Below are positions 7,575 through 15,486 of a stretch of DNA of 64,000 bases, piece after piece (positions within the stretch are counted from its first letter, which is position 1; every line of letters begins with the position of its first letter). Source of the stretch: an uncultured Lachnospira sp. (lineage in GTDB: Bacteria > Bacillota > Clostridia > Lachnospirales > Lachnospiraceae); assembly GCA_934343805.1 (NCBI GenBank), contig CAKRIN010000010.1, forward strand, positions 1 to 64,000, in the 5' to 3' direction. The notes under the pieces are model-generated. The model saw only the letters and a program-made list of their open reading frames with translations. It searched no databases and was not told the DNA's origin. The translations under genes were made by a program, and so were the position numbers.

Positions 7575-9278
7575 TTACTCAACAGATACAATATAATAGT
7601 AAACTGGCTGTCCACCAAACTGAAGTTCAACATCTACGTCAGGGAACTTTTCCTCAATCTTGGAAACAACCGCCTCAGCAGCAGCTTCCTCAACATCAGC
7701 TCCATAATAAACGCTGATAAGCTCAGCTTCATCCGACATCATTGACTCTATCATCTCAAGAAGAGTTGCATCCATATCAGTTCCAACTGCAGCAAGTCCC
7801 TTATCTCCTAATCCAAGATAATTATCTTTCTTAATTTCCTTACCGTCAATTGAAGTATCTCTTACAGCATAAGTAAGCTGTCCAGACTTAACTGTTGAAA
7901 GACTCTCTGTCATTGCATCACTGTTATCCTTGGCATTGCGCGTTGTTTCAAAGTTGATCATAGCTGTAATTCCCTGTGGTACTGTCTTAGTAGGAATAAC
8001 TATAAGTTCCTTATCTTCAACTATTGATGCTGCCTGATTAGCTGCAAGAATGATATTGCTGTTATTAGGGAGAACATATATTGTCTTAGCATTAATCTTA
8101 TCTGCTGCATTAAGAATATCTTCTGTAGAAGGATTCATTGTCTGTCCGCCTTCAATAACTTCATCAACACCAAGTCCCTTGAAAATTTCTGCAATTCCGC
8201 TTCCAGGTGCAATAGTAATGAATCCAAAGTCCTTAGCTGGTTCTGCTTTCTTCTCTTCAGCTGCCACATTCTTTTCCATAGCCTGCTTAGCTGCAGCTGC
8301 CTGAAGTTCCGACTGTGCAACAACTTTCTGGTTATGTTCCTCTCTCATGTTATCAACTTTCATCTTAGTAAGCTGACCATATTCTAATGCCTTCTCAAAC
8401 GCCTGACCCGGATGGTTAGTATGAACATGAACCTTAACAATATCGTCAAGTGCAACACACACTATAGAATCACCTATAGATGTAAGAAATGCCTTGAAAT
8501 CCGCCTCAGTCTTTTCATCAAACTCTTTATCAAGCATGATAATGAACTCGGTGCAATATCCAAACTTAATATCTACATTCTCAATTGCAGCACCTTTTCC
8601 TGCCACACCCTCAGCATTGTCAGCTGCCGGTTTATTCTCTGTCAAAGTAAAATCAGTAACTTTTCCAGTAAGAGCATCGTACATTCCTCTAAGAACAACC
8701 ACAAGCCCCTGTCCACCTGAATCAACAACTCCTGCTTCTTTAAGTACAGGAAGCATATCCGGTGTCTTAGAAAGTACATATTCTGCATGTTCTATAATAA
8801 TGCGCATAGCTTCTTCAATATCATCTGTCTGTGATGCAATCTCAGCAGCCTTATCTGAAACTCCCTTAGCAACTGTAAGAATTGTTCCTTCTTTAGGTTT
8901 CATAACAGCCTTATATGCTGTCTCTGTAGCTCTGCTTGTTGCAAGAGCAAGTGTTTCTACAGTAATCTCTGAAACACCTTTCATCTCTTTAGTAAATCCT
9001 CTTAAGAGCTGTGATAAAATAACACCAGAATTACCTCTTGCTCCTCTTAAAGATCCTGATGAAATAGCCTTAGAAAGATTCTCCATATTAGGATTAGCTA
9101 TAGAACTTACTTCCTTAGCTGCTGACATAATAGTAAGTGTCATATTAGTTCCTGTATCACCATCTGGTACAGGGAAAACATTAAGATCATTAATCCATTC
9201 TTTCTTAGACTCAAGGTTTTTAGCTCCTGCAAGAAACATCTTCTGCACAAGTGCTGCATCTATTGTATTAGTTGCCAC
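7575..9278 (-). CDS. fakA: Fatty acid kinase subunit FakA (DAK2 domain, YloV)
   Basis: ATP-dependent kinase that phosphorylates fatty acids held by FakB, feeding exogenous acyl chains into phospholipid synthesis. A 567-aa protein. The N-terminal DAK2 kinase domain carries NVFPVPDGDTGTNM (metal/ATP site) and SLRGARGNSGVILSQLLRG. The central domain ends around residue 330, and the C-terminal FakB-like/EDD region follows a Lys/Ala-rich linker. Start is a GTG at 9276-9278 after GGAGGataatc. No fakB is visible in this window. It is in an operon with yloU upstream and recG downstream. Confidence 0.95.
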   Translation of the reverse strand: MATNTIDAALVQKMFLAGAKNLESKKEWINDLNVFPVPDGDTGTNMTLTIMSAAKEVSSIANPNMENLSKAISSGSLRGARGNSGVILSQLLRGFTKEMKGVSEITVETLALATSRATETAYKAVMKPKEGTILTVAKGVSDKAAEIASQTDDIEEAMRIIIEHAEYVLSKTPDMLPVLKEAGVVDSGGQGLVVVLRGMYDALTGKVTDFTLTENKPAADNAEGVAGKGAAIENVDIKFGYCTEFIIMLDKEFDEKTEADFKAFLTSIGDSIVCVALDDIVKVHVHTNHPGQAFEKALEYGQLTKMKVDNMREEHNQKVVAQSELQAAAAKQAMEKNVAAEEKKAEPAKDFGFITIAPGSGIAEIFKGLGVDEVIEGGQTMNPSTEDILNAADKINAKTIYVLPNNSNIILAANQAASIVEDKELIVIPTKTVPQGITAMINFETTRNAKDNSDAMTESLSTVKSGQLTYAVRDTSIDGKEIKKDNYLGLGDKGLAAVGTDMDATLLEMIESMMSDEAELISVYYGADVEEAAAEAVVSKIEEKFPDVDVELQFGGQPVYYYIVSVE

Positions 9279-9322
9279 GATTATCCTCCATTCTGCAATT
9301 AAACATTATAACAATATTCTAA

Positions 9323-9682
9323 TTAATCAATTACTCTTACGCCTTCAACATAAATGTTGATTTTCTTAATTTCAAGGCCGGTAAATTCTGACACTTTATA
9401 CTTAACATTCTCAATAAGATTATCTGCTACAGCAGCAATACTTACACCATAAGAAATAATAACATGAAAATCAATCTCAATAAGATTATCCTCATCTATA
9501 ACTACACTGATTCCTCTTGTAAGGCTGTCTCCTTTAAGAAGCTTTACAAGTCCGTCTTTCATACTGACAGCAGCCATACCTACAATTCCAAAGCACTCAA
9601 CTGCTGTAGAACCTGCATACTGTGCAATAACTTCTGAATCAATCGAAACTTTTCCAAGTTTATTCTCCAAAGTTCCCTTCAT
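9323..9682 (-). CDS. Asp23/Gls24 family protein (YloU-like)
   Basis: Asp23-family envelope stress protein of 119 aa, usually found directly upstream of fakA. It contains GKVSIDSEVIAQYAGSTAVE and FHVIISYGVSIAAVADNLIE, typical of the fold. The open frame begins 24 codons upstream, but the ATG at 9680-9682 follows GGAGGactatct and gives the expected N-terminus (MKGTLENKLGKVSI). It is first in the yloU-fakA-recG-76aa run. It has no transmembrane segment, so it would be cytoplasmic or membrane-associated through partners. Confidence 0.9.
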   Translation of the reverse strand: MKGTLENKLGKVSIDSEVIAQYAGSTAVECFGIVGMAAVSMKDGLVKLLKGDSLTRGISVVIDEDNLIEIDFHVIISYGVSIAAVADNLIENVKYKVSEFTGLEIKKINIYVEGVRVID

Positions 9683-9790
9683 AGATAGTCCTCCAATACT
9701 GCGTCTTGTATTTGTTAACACCCTTTTCACCGGATGCAAGTTTCGCGCAGTCAAACTTTACATAAAAATATGTATATAAATAGCACAAAT

Positions 9791-9819
9791 ATTATACTAT
9801 CTTTCTAAAGAAAAATAAA
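9791..9819 (-). promoter_or_regulatory. Promoter for the yloU-fakA-recG operon
   Basis: On the minus strand TATAAT (9791-9796) with a weak -35 TTTATT (9814-9819) at 17 nt. The leader to the yloU ATG is just over 100 nt. Confidence 0.45.
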
Positions 9820-9864
9820 CACATTTTCACATTCTTTATTAAACTTTGATTATCAAATGAAACT

Positions 9865-9902
9865 CCAAAAAATAAAGTGAATCACGTTTTGCGCAATTCA
9901 CC
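9865..9902 (-). terminator. Intrinsic terminator of rpmB
   Basis: On the minus strand GTGAATTGCG-CAAAA-CGTGATTCAC forms a 10-bp stem with two G-U pairs (9877-9901), followed by TTTATTTTTT. It lies ~35 nt after the rpmB stop. Confidence 0.8.
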
Positions 9903-9937
9903 TTAATATACTGGTATTAACTTTAAAAGCTCATAGA

Positions 9938-10123
9938 TTATGCACGCTCAACTAAACCTGAACGTAAGCATGAAGTACAAACATACATCTTCTTAGCAGC
10001 TCCGTTAACCTTTACTTTAACAGACTTAACATTAGCATTCCAAACTTTATTAGATCTTCTATGAGAATGACTCACTGCATTACCAAAGTGAGGACCTTTT
10101 TCGCAAATTGCACATTTAGCCAT
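9938..10123 (-). CDS. rpmB: 50S ribosomal protein L28
   Basis: Structural protein of the large ribosomal subunit. A 61-aa protein beginning MAKCAICEKGPHFGNAVSHS with HRRSNKVWNANVKSV in the middle. It keeps both CxxC pairs (CAIC near the N-terminus and CTSC near residue 50), so it is the zinc-binding form of L28. The ATG follows AAGGAGG with 10-nt spacing. It is monocistronic, with its own promoter upstream and a terminator downstream. A perfect GGGTAA-A-TTACCC palindrome lies just upstream of the ribosome binding site. Confidence 0.97.
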   Translation of the reverse strand: MAKCAICEKGPHFGNAVSHSHRRSNKVWNANVKSVKVKVNGAAKKMYVCTSCLRSGLVERA

Positions 10124-10149
10124 TTCAATAACACCTCCTTACCGGTATT

Positions 10150-10162
10150 GGGTAATTTACCC
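10150..10162. repeat. Perfect 13-nt palindrome in the rpmB leader
   Basis: GGGTAATTTACCC lies between the rpmB promoter and its Shine-Dalgarno. It could be an operator or a small leader hairpin. Its position about 7 nt before the ribosome binding site makes an effect on translation possible (inference). Confidence 0.4.
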
Positions 10163-10174
10163 ACAACAGAAATT

Positions 10175-10203
10175 ATTGTATCAGATAAAAAAATGTTTTG
10201 CAA
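10175..10203 (-). promoter_or_regulatory. Promoter for rpmB
   Basis: On the minus strand TTGCAA (10198-10203) and TACAAT (10175-10180) are separated by 17 nt, ~50 nt upstream of the rpmB start codon. Confidence 0.6.
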
Positions 10204-10260
10204 CACATTTTTCAATAAATTTCTTCAAAAATTTTACAAAAACACAATATATAGGTCTGG

Positions 10261-10401
10261 TTACTGACAAAACATGTTATATCCCACAACAATCAATGTA
10301 ATTATTATGCATACACATAAAAACACATTGTCCATTATAAACAATGTAATTATCATTCCAACAGCAATCCAGAAAAAAATAAATCCAAGTAATCTGCACA
10401 T
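10261..10401 (-). CDS. 46-aa hydrophobic membrane peptide, unknown function
   Basis: A short gene downstream of gerW. ATG at 10399-10401, preceded by AAGGAtgtatatat (9-nt spacing); stop TAA at 10261-10263. It begins MCRLLGFIFFWIAVGMIITL and ends with IVVGYNMFCQ. There are two hydrophobic stretches (about 3-22 and 26-44) with one Asp-Asn turn between, so it is probably a two-pass hairpin membrane peptide. Four Cys residues are present. Coding is supported by the ribosome binding site, an uninterrupted frame and coherent hydrophobic composition. Function unknown; by position it is the last gene of the lysA-gerW run. Confidence 0.65.
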   Translation of the reverse strand: MCRLLGFIFFWIAVGMIITLFIMDNVFLCVCIIITLIVVGYNMFCQ

Positions 10402-10461
10402 ATATATACATCCTTAATAAGTATGTTATATAATATGCCATTTATTACAAGTTATGAAAAA

Positions 10462-10851
10462 CTACTCTGCAGCATCTTCTATTGCCGCATCTATATCTGC
10501 ATCTGTTACAACTTTATCATCTTTATTCTTAAACTTATCTATAATATCAGGTATCATGTCAAGAATCTTAGTAACTGTATCCTGGTTCTTAATATTAACC
10601 AGCTTGGTAGCACCATTCTGAATTACTAACACAGCGCTTGGTGTAACCTTTCCTGTCATGCCTCCACCTGCATTATTCTTCTTATCTCCTGCAAACGCTC
10701 CGGCTCCTACGCCGAATGATACATCGACAAGTGGAAGGATAATTGTATCCTTAACTGTAACTGCATCTCCAACAACAGTCTTAGCTGATATAAATGAATC
10801 CATTCCCTTAAAGAGTGACGCTACTGTAGAATCAAAATTATTCTCTGCCAT
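10462..10851 (-). CDS. gerW: GerW/YtfJ family sporulation protein
   Basis: A 129-aa protein of the GerW (YtfJ) family, in Bacillus needed for normal spore germination. The typical parts are present: an N-terminal VASLFKGMDSFISAKTVVGD, then TIILPLVDVSFGVGAG and a Gly-rich KKNNAGGGMTGKVTPSA stretch, followed by VLVIQNG. It has an acidic C-terminus. It lies 50 nt downstream of the DUF2953 (YtfI-like) gene, the same neighbour as ytfI-ytfJ in Bacillus. Together with spoIVA it argues for a sporulation gene set in this genome. Confidence 0.9.
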   Translation of the reverse strand: MAENNFDSTVASLFKGMDSFISAKTVVGDAVTVKDTIILPLVDVSFGVGAGAFAGDKKNNAGGGMTGKVTPSAVLVIQNGATKLVNIKNQDTVTKILDMIPDIIDKFKNKDDKVVTDADIDAAIEDAAE

Positions 10852-10901
10852 AAAAATCCTTCTCCTTTTCTGAAATATAATATATTATAACATAACTTTA
10901 T

Positions 10902-11834
10902 CTATCTGGAAATAAACTTTTTGAGCTGTTCATTTCTATACAGTCTCAGCGCTATAACAAGCAGTGAAAATATGCGGATGCTGCCCTTTAACGACACACA
11001 TCCTTCTTTAACATTCTCTCCAAATACCGGTTCTAAAGAAAGATCAACCCCTGATATCCCATAAAAAATCGAAACATACGCAAGAACCTTTCCCATTACA
11101 GCAGGATCTTCAAAACCTATTTTTGCTTCAATCTTATATTTTTTCGGTCTGATAACTTTAATAAGTGCTTTTATCTGTCCAATTATAAAGTGTAATAACT
11201 TCTTATTATCCTCATCTGTAACAAATATCCTGGCTTTCTCAAACTTTTCTTTAAGCCGGTCAGACGCACCTTTCACTTTCTTTATTGTATCCGAGATAAG
11301 CTTTAATATGTCCTTAACCTTAGAATACACTAAACTCGCAAAAGTTCTGATTTTCTTAAATAACTTTCTTTCAGATGAATCCCCTGATGCACCATCACTT
11401 TCATGTGTTTCACTGCCTGTCTGACCTGCACATTCATCTATTTCTGGTTTTTCCTCTTTCGTAAGCTTTCTTGCATCTTCTTCACTGATAGAAAAGACAT
11501 TTTCTTCCGTGCTGTTGGTTTCACTTTTCTTTTTATGTTTTTTTTGCTTTTTATGTTTCTTATCTTTTGAAGAAGCTTCCTTATCATTGCTATATACAGT
11601 AACAAATAATACCTTTGCCCTCATAGCAAGCTTTTCGTTATACAAAACAACAAACTTTAATATTCCAAGCCATGAAAATTTTACTTTAGCTTTTGCTTTT
11701 TCATGATAATCAGCACTAATCTTATACCTTACCGGCACAAAAAGAACCGCTGCCACAATAAGTAATGCAAGACCAAGAATGCTGGCAATAACTATGCCTG
11801 TTATCTTAAGTATAAGCAAAAAAACAGATAGCAT
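10902..11834 (-). CDS. DUF2953 membrane protein (YtfI-like)
   Basis: A 310-aa protein with an N-terminal membrane helix (about residues 5-32) followed by VPVRYKISADYHEKAKAKVKF, typical of DUF2953. A very charged Lys/Glu/Ser-rich insert (about residues 85-155) separates the two conserved parts. The C-terminal half has KYKIEAKIGFEDPAVMGKVL and YGISGVDLSLEPVF. The start was moved 7 codons down to the ATG at 11832-11834, which follows GAGGAGGGact. It is paired with gerW downstream as in Bacillus. Molecular function unknown. Confidence 0.85.
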   Translation of the reverse strand: MLSVFLLILKITGIVIASILGLALLIVAAVLFVPVRYKISADYHEKAKAKVKFSWLGILKFVVLYNEKLAMRAKVLFVTVYSNDKEASSKDKKHKKQKKHKKKSETNSTEENVFSISEEDARKLTKEEKPEIDECAGQTGSETHESDGASGDSSERKLFKKIRTFASLVYSKVKDILKLISDTIKKVKGASDRLKEKFEKARIFVTDEDNKKLLHFIIGQIKALIKVIRPKKYKIEAKIGFEDPAVMGKVLAYVSIFYGISGVDLSLEPVFGENVKEGCVSLKGSIRIFSLLVIALRLYRNEQLKKFISR

Positions 11835-11868
11835 AGTCCCTCCTCTACATTTCAATCAATAGTAACAA

Positions 11869-12240
11869 TCATCCTTTTCTTAATCTTTCACCAAATTTAA
11901 GATAACCGGCAACATCTACTGTACCTGTATGTGAATATGTTTCATCCACTATATCTCTTACCAGTTCATAAGCCTCATTTTTTCCTTTGGCAAGGCCTAC
12001 AACATAGACCCTGTCCCTGTATTCTTTCTTTCGGAAATGTGGTTGTTTCAAAAAATTTGCAGAATATATTTCAAGGATATTGTCAGGATTATCAGAAACC
12101 GCAACAATATAAGTATCAATGGTAAATCTGTTCTTTCTGATAAGACCAAATGTCTTGTATTTAGCTTTTCTGGCATTATCACCAAGATAAAGATATCTAT
12201 ACCACTTCAACTCAAATATCCTCCGAAACTTAAATTTCAT
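11869..12240 (-). CDS. Unknown 123-aa protein
   Basis: Basic, soluble, beta-rich looking protein starting MKFKFRRIFELKWYRYLYLG. It contains TIDTYIVAVSDNPDNILEIY and DRVYVVGLAKGKNEAYELVR. It lies 20 nt after the 462-aa unknown gene and 34 nt before the DUF2953 gene, so it belongs to the lysA-gerW run. The Shine-Dalgarno before the ATG is weak, suggesting coupling to the upstream gene. I do not recognise a family. Confidence 0.7.
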   Translation of the reverse strand: MKFKFRRIFELKWYRYLYLGDNARKAKYKTFGLIRKNRFTIDTYIVAVSDNPDNILEIYSANFLKQPHFRKKEYRDRVYVVGLAKGKNEAYELVRDIVDETYSHTGTVDVAGYLKFGERLRKG

Positions 12241-12260
12241 TATGCATCAGCACATCTGTA

Positions 12261-13649
12261 TTAATTATCACTTAACATAGCCCTAATAATCTCAACAACC
12301 GCTTTCTGTTCAGCCTCATCATTGCACTGCATAAGAGAATTATTAATATATGACTGTATCTCCTCTGTATTGTTAAAGAATACCGGAAGACTTGAAAGTA
12401 CTGACGCCATAACAGCTCTCTTAACCAATACATTCATGCTCTTAAAGCTGTCATCAAGTTCAATAATAAGCTTTTCGGCCGTCTCATCTGCATAAGAATC
12501 ATCCGGGATCTCTGCAAACACCTCTGACTCAAGCTTTACAAAATCACTGCCTGACTGCAGCTTAAGTGTCTTGGATAATGCGTTATAAGCGGATAAAAGC
12601 TCGTATTCTTTAAGTTCGTCCACAAAGTTAGCAAGACTGTATTCTATTGCATAGTCACCAGATGATACTGCCTCAAGTATTCTTTCCTGTTTTCCTTCAA
12701 ATACAGCAAAATCTTCTGAAATATCTTCAAACCTTTCACCTGTAATATAAGCATTTCTTGTCTTGCTTAAAACATCCTTGGCATTCTCTATCTCTTCTAT
12801 TCTGTCAAGAGTATTTCTTCTTGTAAGTACAACAGTAAGTGCATCATTGACAACCTGTGTAAGAAGAACATATACATCCGCATAATCTGTCATCTTCTCA
12901 GTTGCAATATCAAGTGCACCCTTAAGCCTTACATATTCATCTTTATCAATATTCTTATAGTCAGCCCCTGCAAGTGTGTTATATATATCGTACACATCCG
13001 GGAACTTATCAAATCCTGCCTCACCCGAGAGCATGGCACTTGTGCTTAAAGTATAATAGAAATCATCTATTGAATCCTTTCCAGCGCCATGATACAGTGT
13101 AAATGCATCTCTGATATGCTCAAAGAATCTGTCCTTTAACATTCTTACAGGAAGCTGTCCTACAATCTCTGAAATCTTGCCATTAATAACTACATTATCC
13201 TTATCAGACAATATATAATGCATAATCTCATTAGTCATATAGGTATTATAGTAGTCGTAATCAAGTTCTCCTTCATTGAATCTGTATTCCACTCTGTTAA
13301 GGACATGCTCATATATTCTTAATCTGTCTACATATGCTGTTATAACTTCCATGATTTCAATAATCTGTTCACGGAATGCATTGAATTCATTAAACGCTTC
13401 ATAGTCATCACATTCATCATTCTCGACATACTGTTCTACCAGACTATTAAGCTTATCTACCATATTAAGCAGATCCTTATCATTCTGTAAATCTCTTGCA
13501 ATATCAAGTACAGTATAATAATTCATGGACATTTTGATGTATCCTAATCCATTATACATGGAACACATTCCATTGCCGTATTTCAAAAGATTCTCTGAAA
13601 GATTTTTCCCCTTTGTAATTTCACCTGCTATATAACCTAAATTCTTCAA
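12261..13649 (-). CDS. Unknown 462-aa acidic, helix-rich protein
   Basis: Large soluble protein rich in Asp, Glu, Tyr and Asn, predicted mostly helical; no signal peptide, membrane segment or nucleotide-binding motif. It begins MKNLGYIAGEITKGKNLSEN. The start is a TTG at 13647-13649 after GAGG with 9-nt spacing, 15 nt beyond the lysA stop, so it is likely translationally coupled to lysA. Internal ATGs (for example MSMNYYTVLDIARD) have poorer ribosome binding sites. Its length and composition suggest a structural or scaffold protein (inference). No family recognised. Confidence 0.75.
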   Translation of the reverse strand: MKNLGYIAGEITKGKNLSENLLKYGNGMCSMYNGLGYIKMSMNYYTVLDIARDLQNDKDLLNMVDKLNSLVEQYVENDECDDYEAFNEFNAFREQIIEIMEVITAYVDRLRIYEHVLNRVEYRFNEGELDYDYYNTYMTNEIMHYILSDKDNVVINGKISEIVGQLPVRMLKDRFFEHIRDAFTLYHGAGKDSIDDFYYTLSTSAMLSGEAGFDKFPDVYDIYNTLAGADYKNIDKDEYVRLKGALDIATEKMTDYADVYVLLTQVVNDALTVVLTRRNTLDRIEEIENAKDVLSKTRNAYITGERFEDISEDFAVFEGKQERILEAVSSGDYAIEYSLANFVDELKEYELLSAYNALSKTLKLQSGSDFVKLESEVFAEIPDDSYADETAEKLIIELDDSFKSMNVLVKRAVMASVLSSLPVFFNNTEEIQSYINNSLMQCNDEAEQKAVVEIIRAMLSDN

Positions 13650-13664
13650 TGTATCAAACCTCGT

Positions 13665-14945
13665 TTATTTTAAATTCAACTTATCTAACGCATCACAGAA
13701 ATCAAATGTAGCATAGTAATCCTTGATTGTCTCTGCTCTTCTGATCATCTGTACGCTGCCATCTTCCTTAAGAAGAAGCTCTGCTGATCTTAACTTTCCG
13801 TTATACTGGTATCCCATAGAGAAACCATGCGCTCCTGTATCATGGATAATAAGATAATCACCCATATCAATCTTAGGAAGCATTCTGTCAATCGCGAACT
13901 TATCACTGTTCTCACATAAAGAACCTGTGACATCATACTTGTGGTCACAAGGAGCATCTTCCTTACCAGCAACTGTAATATGATGATATGCGCCATAAAT
14001 TGCAGGACGCATAAGGTTAGATGCGCACGCATCAACTCCTATATACTCCTTGTATATATGTTTCTCATGGATAGCTTTAGTTACAAGACAGCCATAAGGA
14101 GCAAGCATGAATCTTCCAAGCTCTGTATAGATTGCAACATCGCCCATTCCTGCAGTGCCAAGAACTTCGTCATATACCTTGTGTACACCTTCACCGATAA
14201 CCGCAATATCATTAGGCTCCTGATCAGGCTTATAGGCAACACCTACACCACCTGAAAGATTTACGAACTTAATATCTGCACCAGTCTTGTCTCTTAACTC
14301 AACTGCAAGTTCAAATAAAATCTTGGCAAGTGTCGGGTAATATTCATTAGATACAGTATTACTTGCAAGGAATGAATGAATACCAAAATGCTTAACGCCC
14401 TTGCTCTTTAATATCTTAAATGCTTCAATAATCTGGTCATGTGTCATACCATATTTGGCATCGCCAGGATTATCCATAATAGAAGTTCCAAGCTGGAAAT
14501 ATCCACCCGGATTATAACGGCAGCTCATTGTTTCCGGGAACTTTCCGTCTAATATCTTATCAAGAAACTCAATATGAGTAATATCATCAAGGTTAATAGT
14601 AGCACCTATCTTATTGGCATATGCATACTCTTCTGCCGGAGTATCATTAGATGAGAACATAATCTCTTCTGGCTTATAATCAAGGGCATAGCCCATCATA
14701 AGCTCAGCCATGGATGCACAGTCAACACCGCATCCATAATCCTTTAATATTTTTAAAATATATGGATTAGGAGTAGCCTTCACAGCAAAATATTCTCTAT
14801 AGCCCTTATTCCATGAAAATGCTTCTTTTAATTTCCTGGCATTCTCTCTGATTCCCTTCTCATCATAAAGATGATAAGGAGTCGGATATGTCTTATCGAT
14901 TTCCTTAAGCTGTTCAAGTGTAACAAATGTCTTTTTCTTACTCAT
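13665..14945 (-). CDS. lysA: Diaminopimelate decarboxylase family enzyme
   Basis: Fold-III PLP enzyme; meso-diaminopimelate -> L-lysine + CO2 is the likely reaction. A 426-aa protein. PLP lysine in YFAVKATPNPYILK; substrate/PLP segments DYGCGVDCASMAELMM, VNLSGGVGVAYKPDQEP, IYTELGRFMLAPYGC and VGVDACASNLMRPAIYG. The start ATG at 14943-14945 follows GAGGaagata; the longer open frame has no good ribosome binding site. It has its own TTGACA-type promoter and leads a run of unknown and sporulation-related genes. Related carboxynorspermidine or ornithine decarboxylases share the fold; the Cys-bearing VGVDACAS motif favours LysA. Confidence 0.9.
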   Translation of the reverse strand: MSKKKTFVTLEQLKEIDKTYPTPYHLYDEKGIRENARKLKEAFSWNKGYREYFAVKATPNPYILKILKDYGCGVDCASMAELMMGYALDYKPEEIMFSSNDTPAEEYAYANKIGATINLDDITHIEFLDKILDGKFPETMSCRYNPGGYFQLGTSIMDNPGDAKYGMTHDQIIEAFKILKSKGVKHFGIHSFLASNTVSNEYYPTLAKILFELAVELRDKTGADIKFVNLSGGVGVAYKPDQEPNDIAVIGEGVHKVYDEVLGTAGMGDVAIYTELGRFMLAPYGCLVTKAIHEKHIYKEYIGVDACASNLMRPAIYGAYHHITVAGKEDAPCDHKYDVTGSLCENSDKFAIDRMLPKIDMGDYLIIHDTGAHGFSMGYQYNGKLRSAELLLKEDGSVQMIRRAETIKDYYATFDFCDALDKLNLK

Positions 14946-15032
14946 TATCTTCCTCGTTTCTGTGCTGAATTTATAAAATCTTTTGCAAGCCCACGTACAC
15001 AGCACCAACGCATAGTCAGGCCACTGTAAGAA

Positions 15033-15061
15033 ATCCTATATTATGAAGAAATATTTGTCAA
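15033..15061 (-). promoter_or_regulatory. Promoter for lysA
   Basis: On the minus strand TTGACA (15056-15061) and TAGGAT (15033-15038), 17-nt spacer. The leader of ~80 nt is too short for a lysine riboswitch. Confidence 0.6.
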
Positions 15062-15079
15062 GTTCTTACATTGCTGCTT

Positions 15080-15116
15080 ATACAAATATAAGGAGCCATA
15101 AGGCTCCTTATATACT
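15080..15116 (-). terminator. Hairpin terminator after the envelope operon
   Basis: Perfect 12-bp stem ATATAAGGAGCC-ataa-GGCTCCTTATAT (15086-15113), followed on the minus strand by TTTGTATAAG. It lies ~20 nt after the small LRR gene and before the lysA promoter. The U-tract is modest. Confidence 0.65.
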
Positions 15117-15136
15117 CTGCATAGTCATGCCTGTCA

Positions 15137-15457
15137 TTAATAAAAATTAATACATCCTTTAAATGCATCTGGTGCGACCTTAACATCCTTAGCATACTCC
15201 GCCTTTTTAAGGCTTACACAATTAATAAAAGCTTCCGATTCTATCGACTTAAGACTTGCCGGGAACTCCACTTCCTCAAGCCTTCTGCAATTCTCAAATG
15301 CATTAGATGATATAACCTGTACACCTTCAGGAAATGTAATTGCAACAATATCATCTCTATTAGAGAACATATCTTCTGGTATTCTGGTAAAATCTGTCAT
15401 GTCTATTTCTTTATATGTCCTGTTGTATAATGTCACTTTGATACGATTAACTGTCAT
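15137..15457 (-). CDS. Small leucine-rich-repeat (BspA-type) protein
   Basis: A 106-aa protein built of LRR_5 (BspA-like) repeats: ITFPEGVQVISSNAFENCRR, VEFPASLKSIESEAFINC and a third partial unit ending APDAFKGC. The N-terminal ~45 residues are a different segment (TVNRIKVTLYNRTYKEIDMT). There is no signal peptide, so it seems cytoplasmic, unlike the long secreted BspA proteins. The ATG at 15455-15457 was preferred to a GTG two codons upstream because GAGG lies 8 nt before it. It is last in the ftsW-PBP-SLT run. The partner is unknown. Confidence 0.75.
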   Translation of the reverse strand: MTVNRIKVTLYNRTYKEIDMTDFTRIPEDMFSNRDDIVAITFPEGVQVISSNAFENCRRLEEVEFPASLKSIESEAFINCVSLKKAEYAKDVKVAPDAFKGCINFY

Positions 15458-15486
15458 ATCCACCCCTCTTTTCCTTTCAGTTCTGG

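Noticed and set aside
8494..9360. 288-codon open frame on the plus strand
   Set aside because: It lies antisense over fakA, has Ser/Ile-rich unnatural composition and no ribosome binding site; fakA motifs on the minus strand are clear.
14946..15036. Possible lysine riboswitch upstream of lysA
   Set aside because: Leader is ~85 nt, far shorter than a lysine riboswitch, and lacks its conserved helices.
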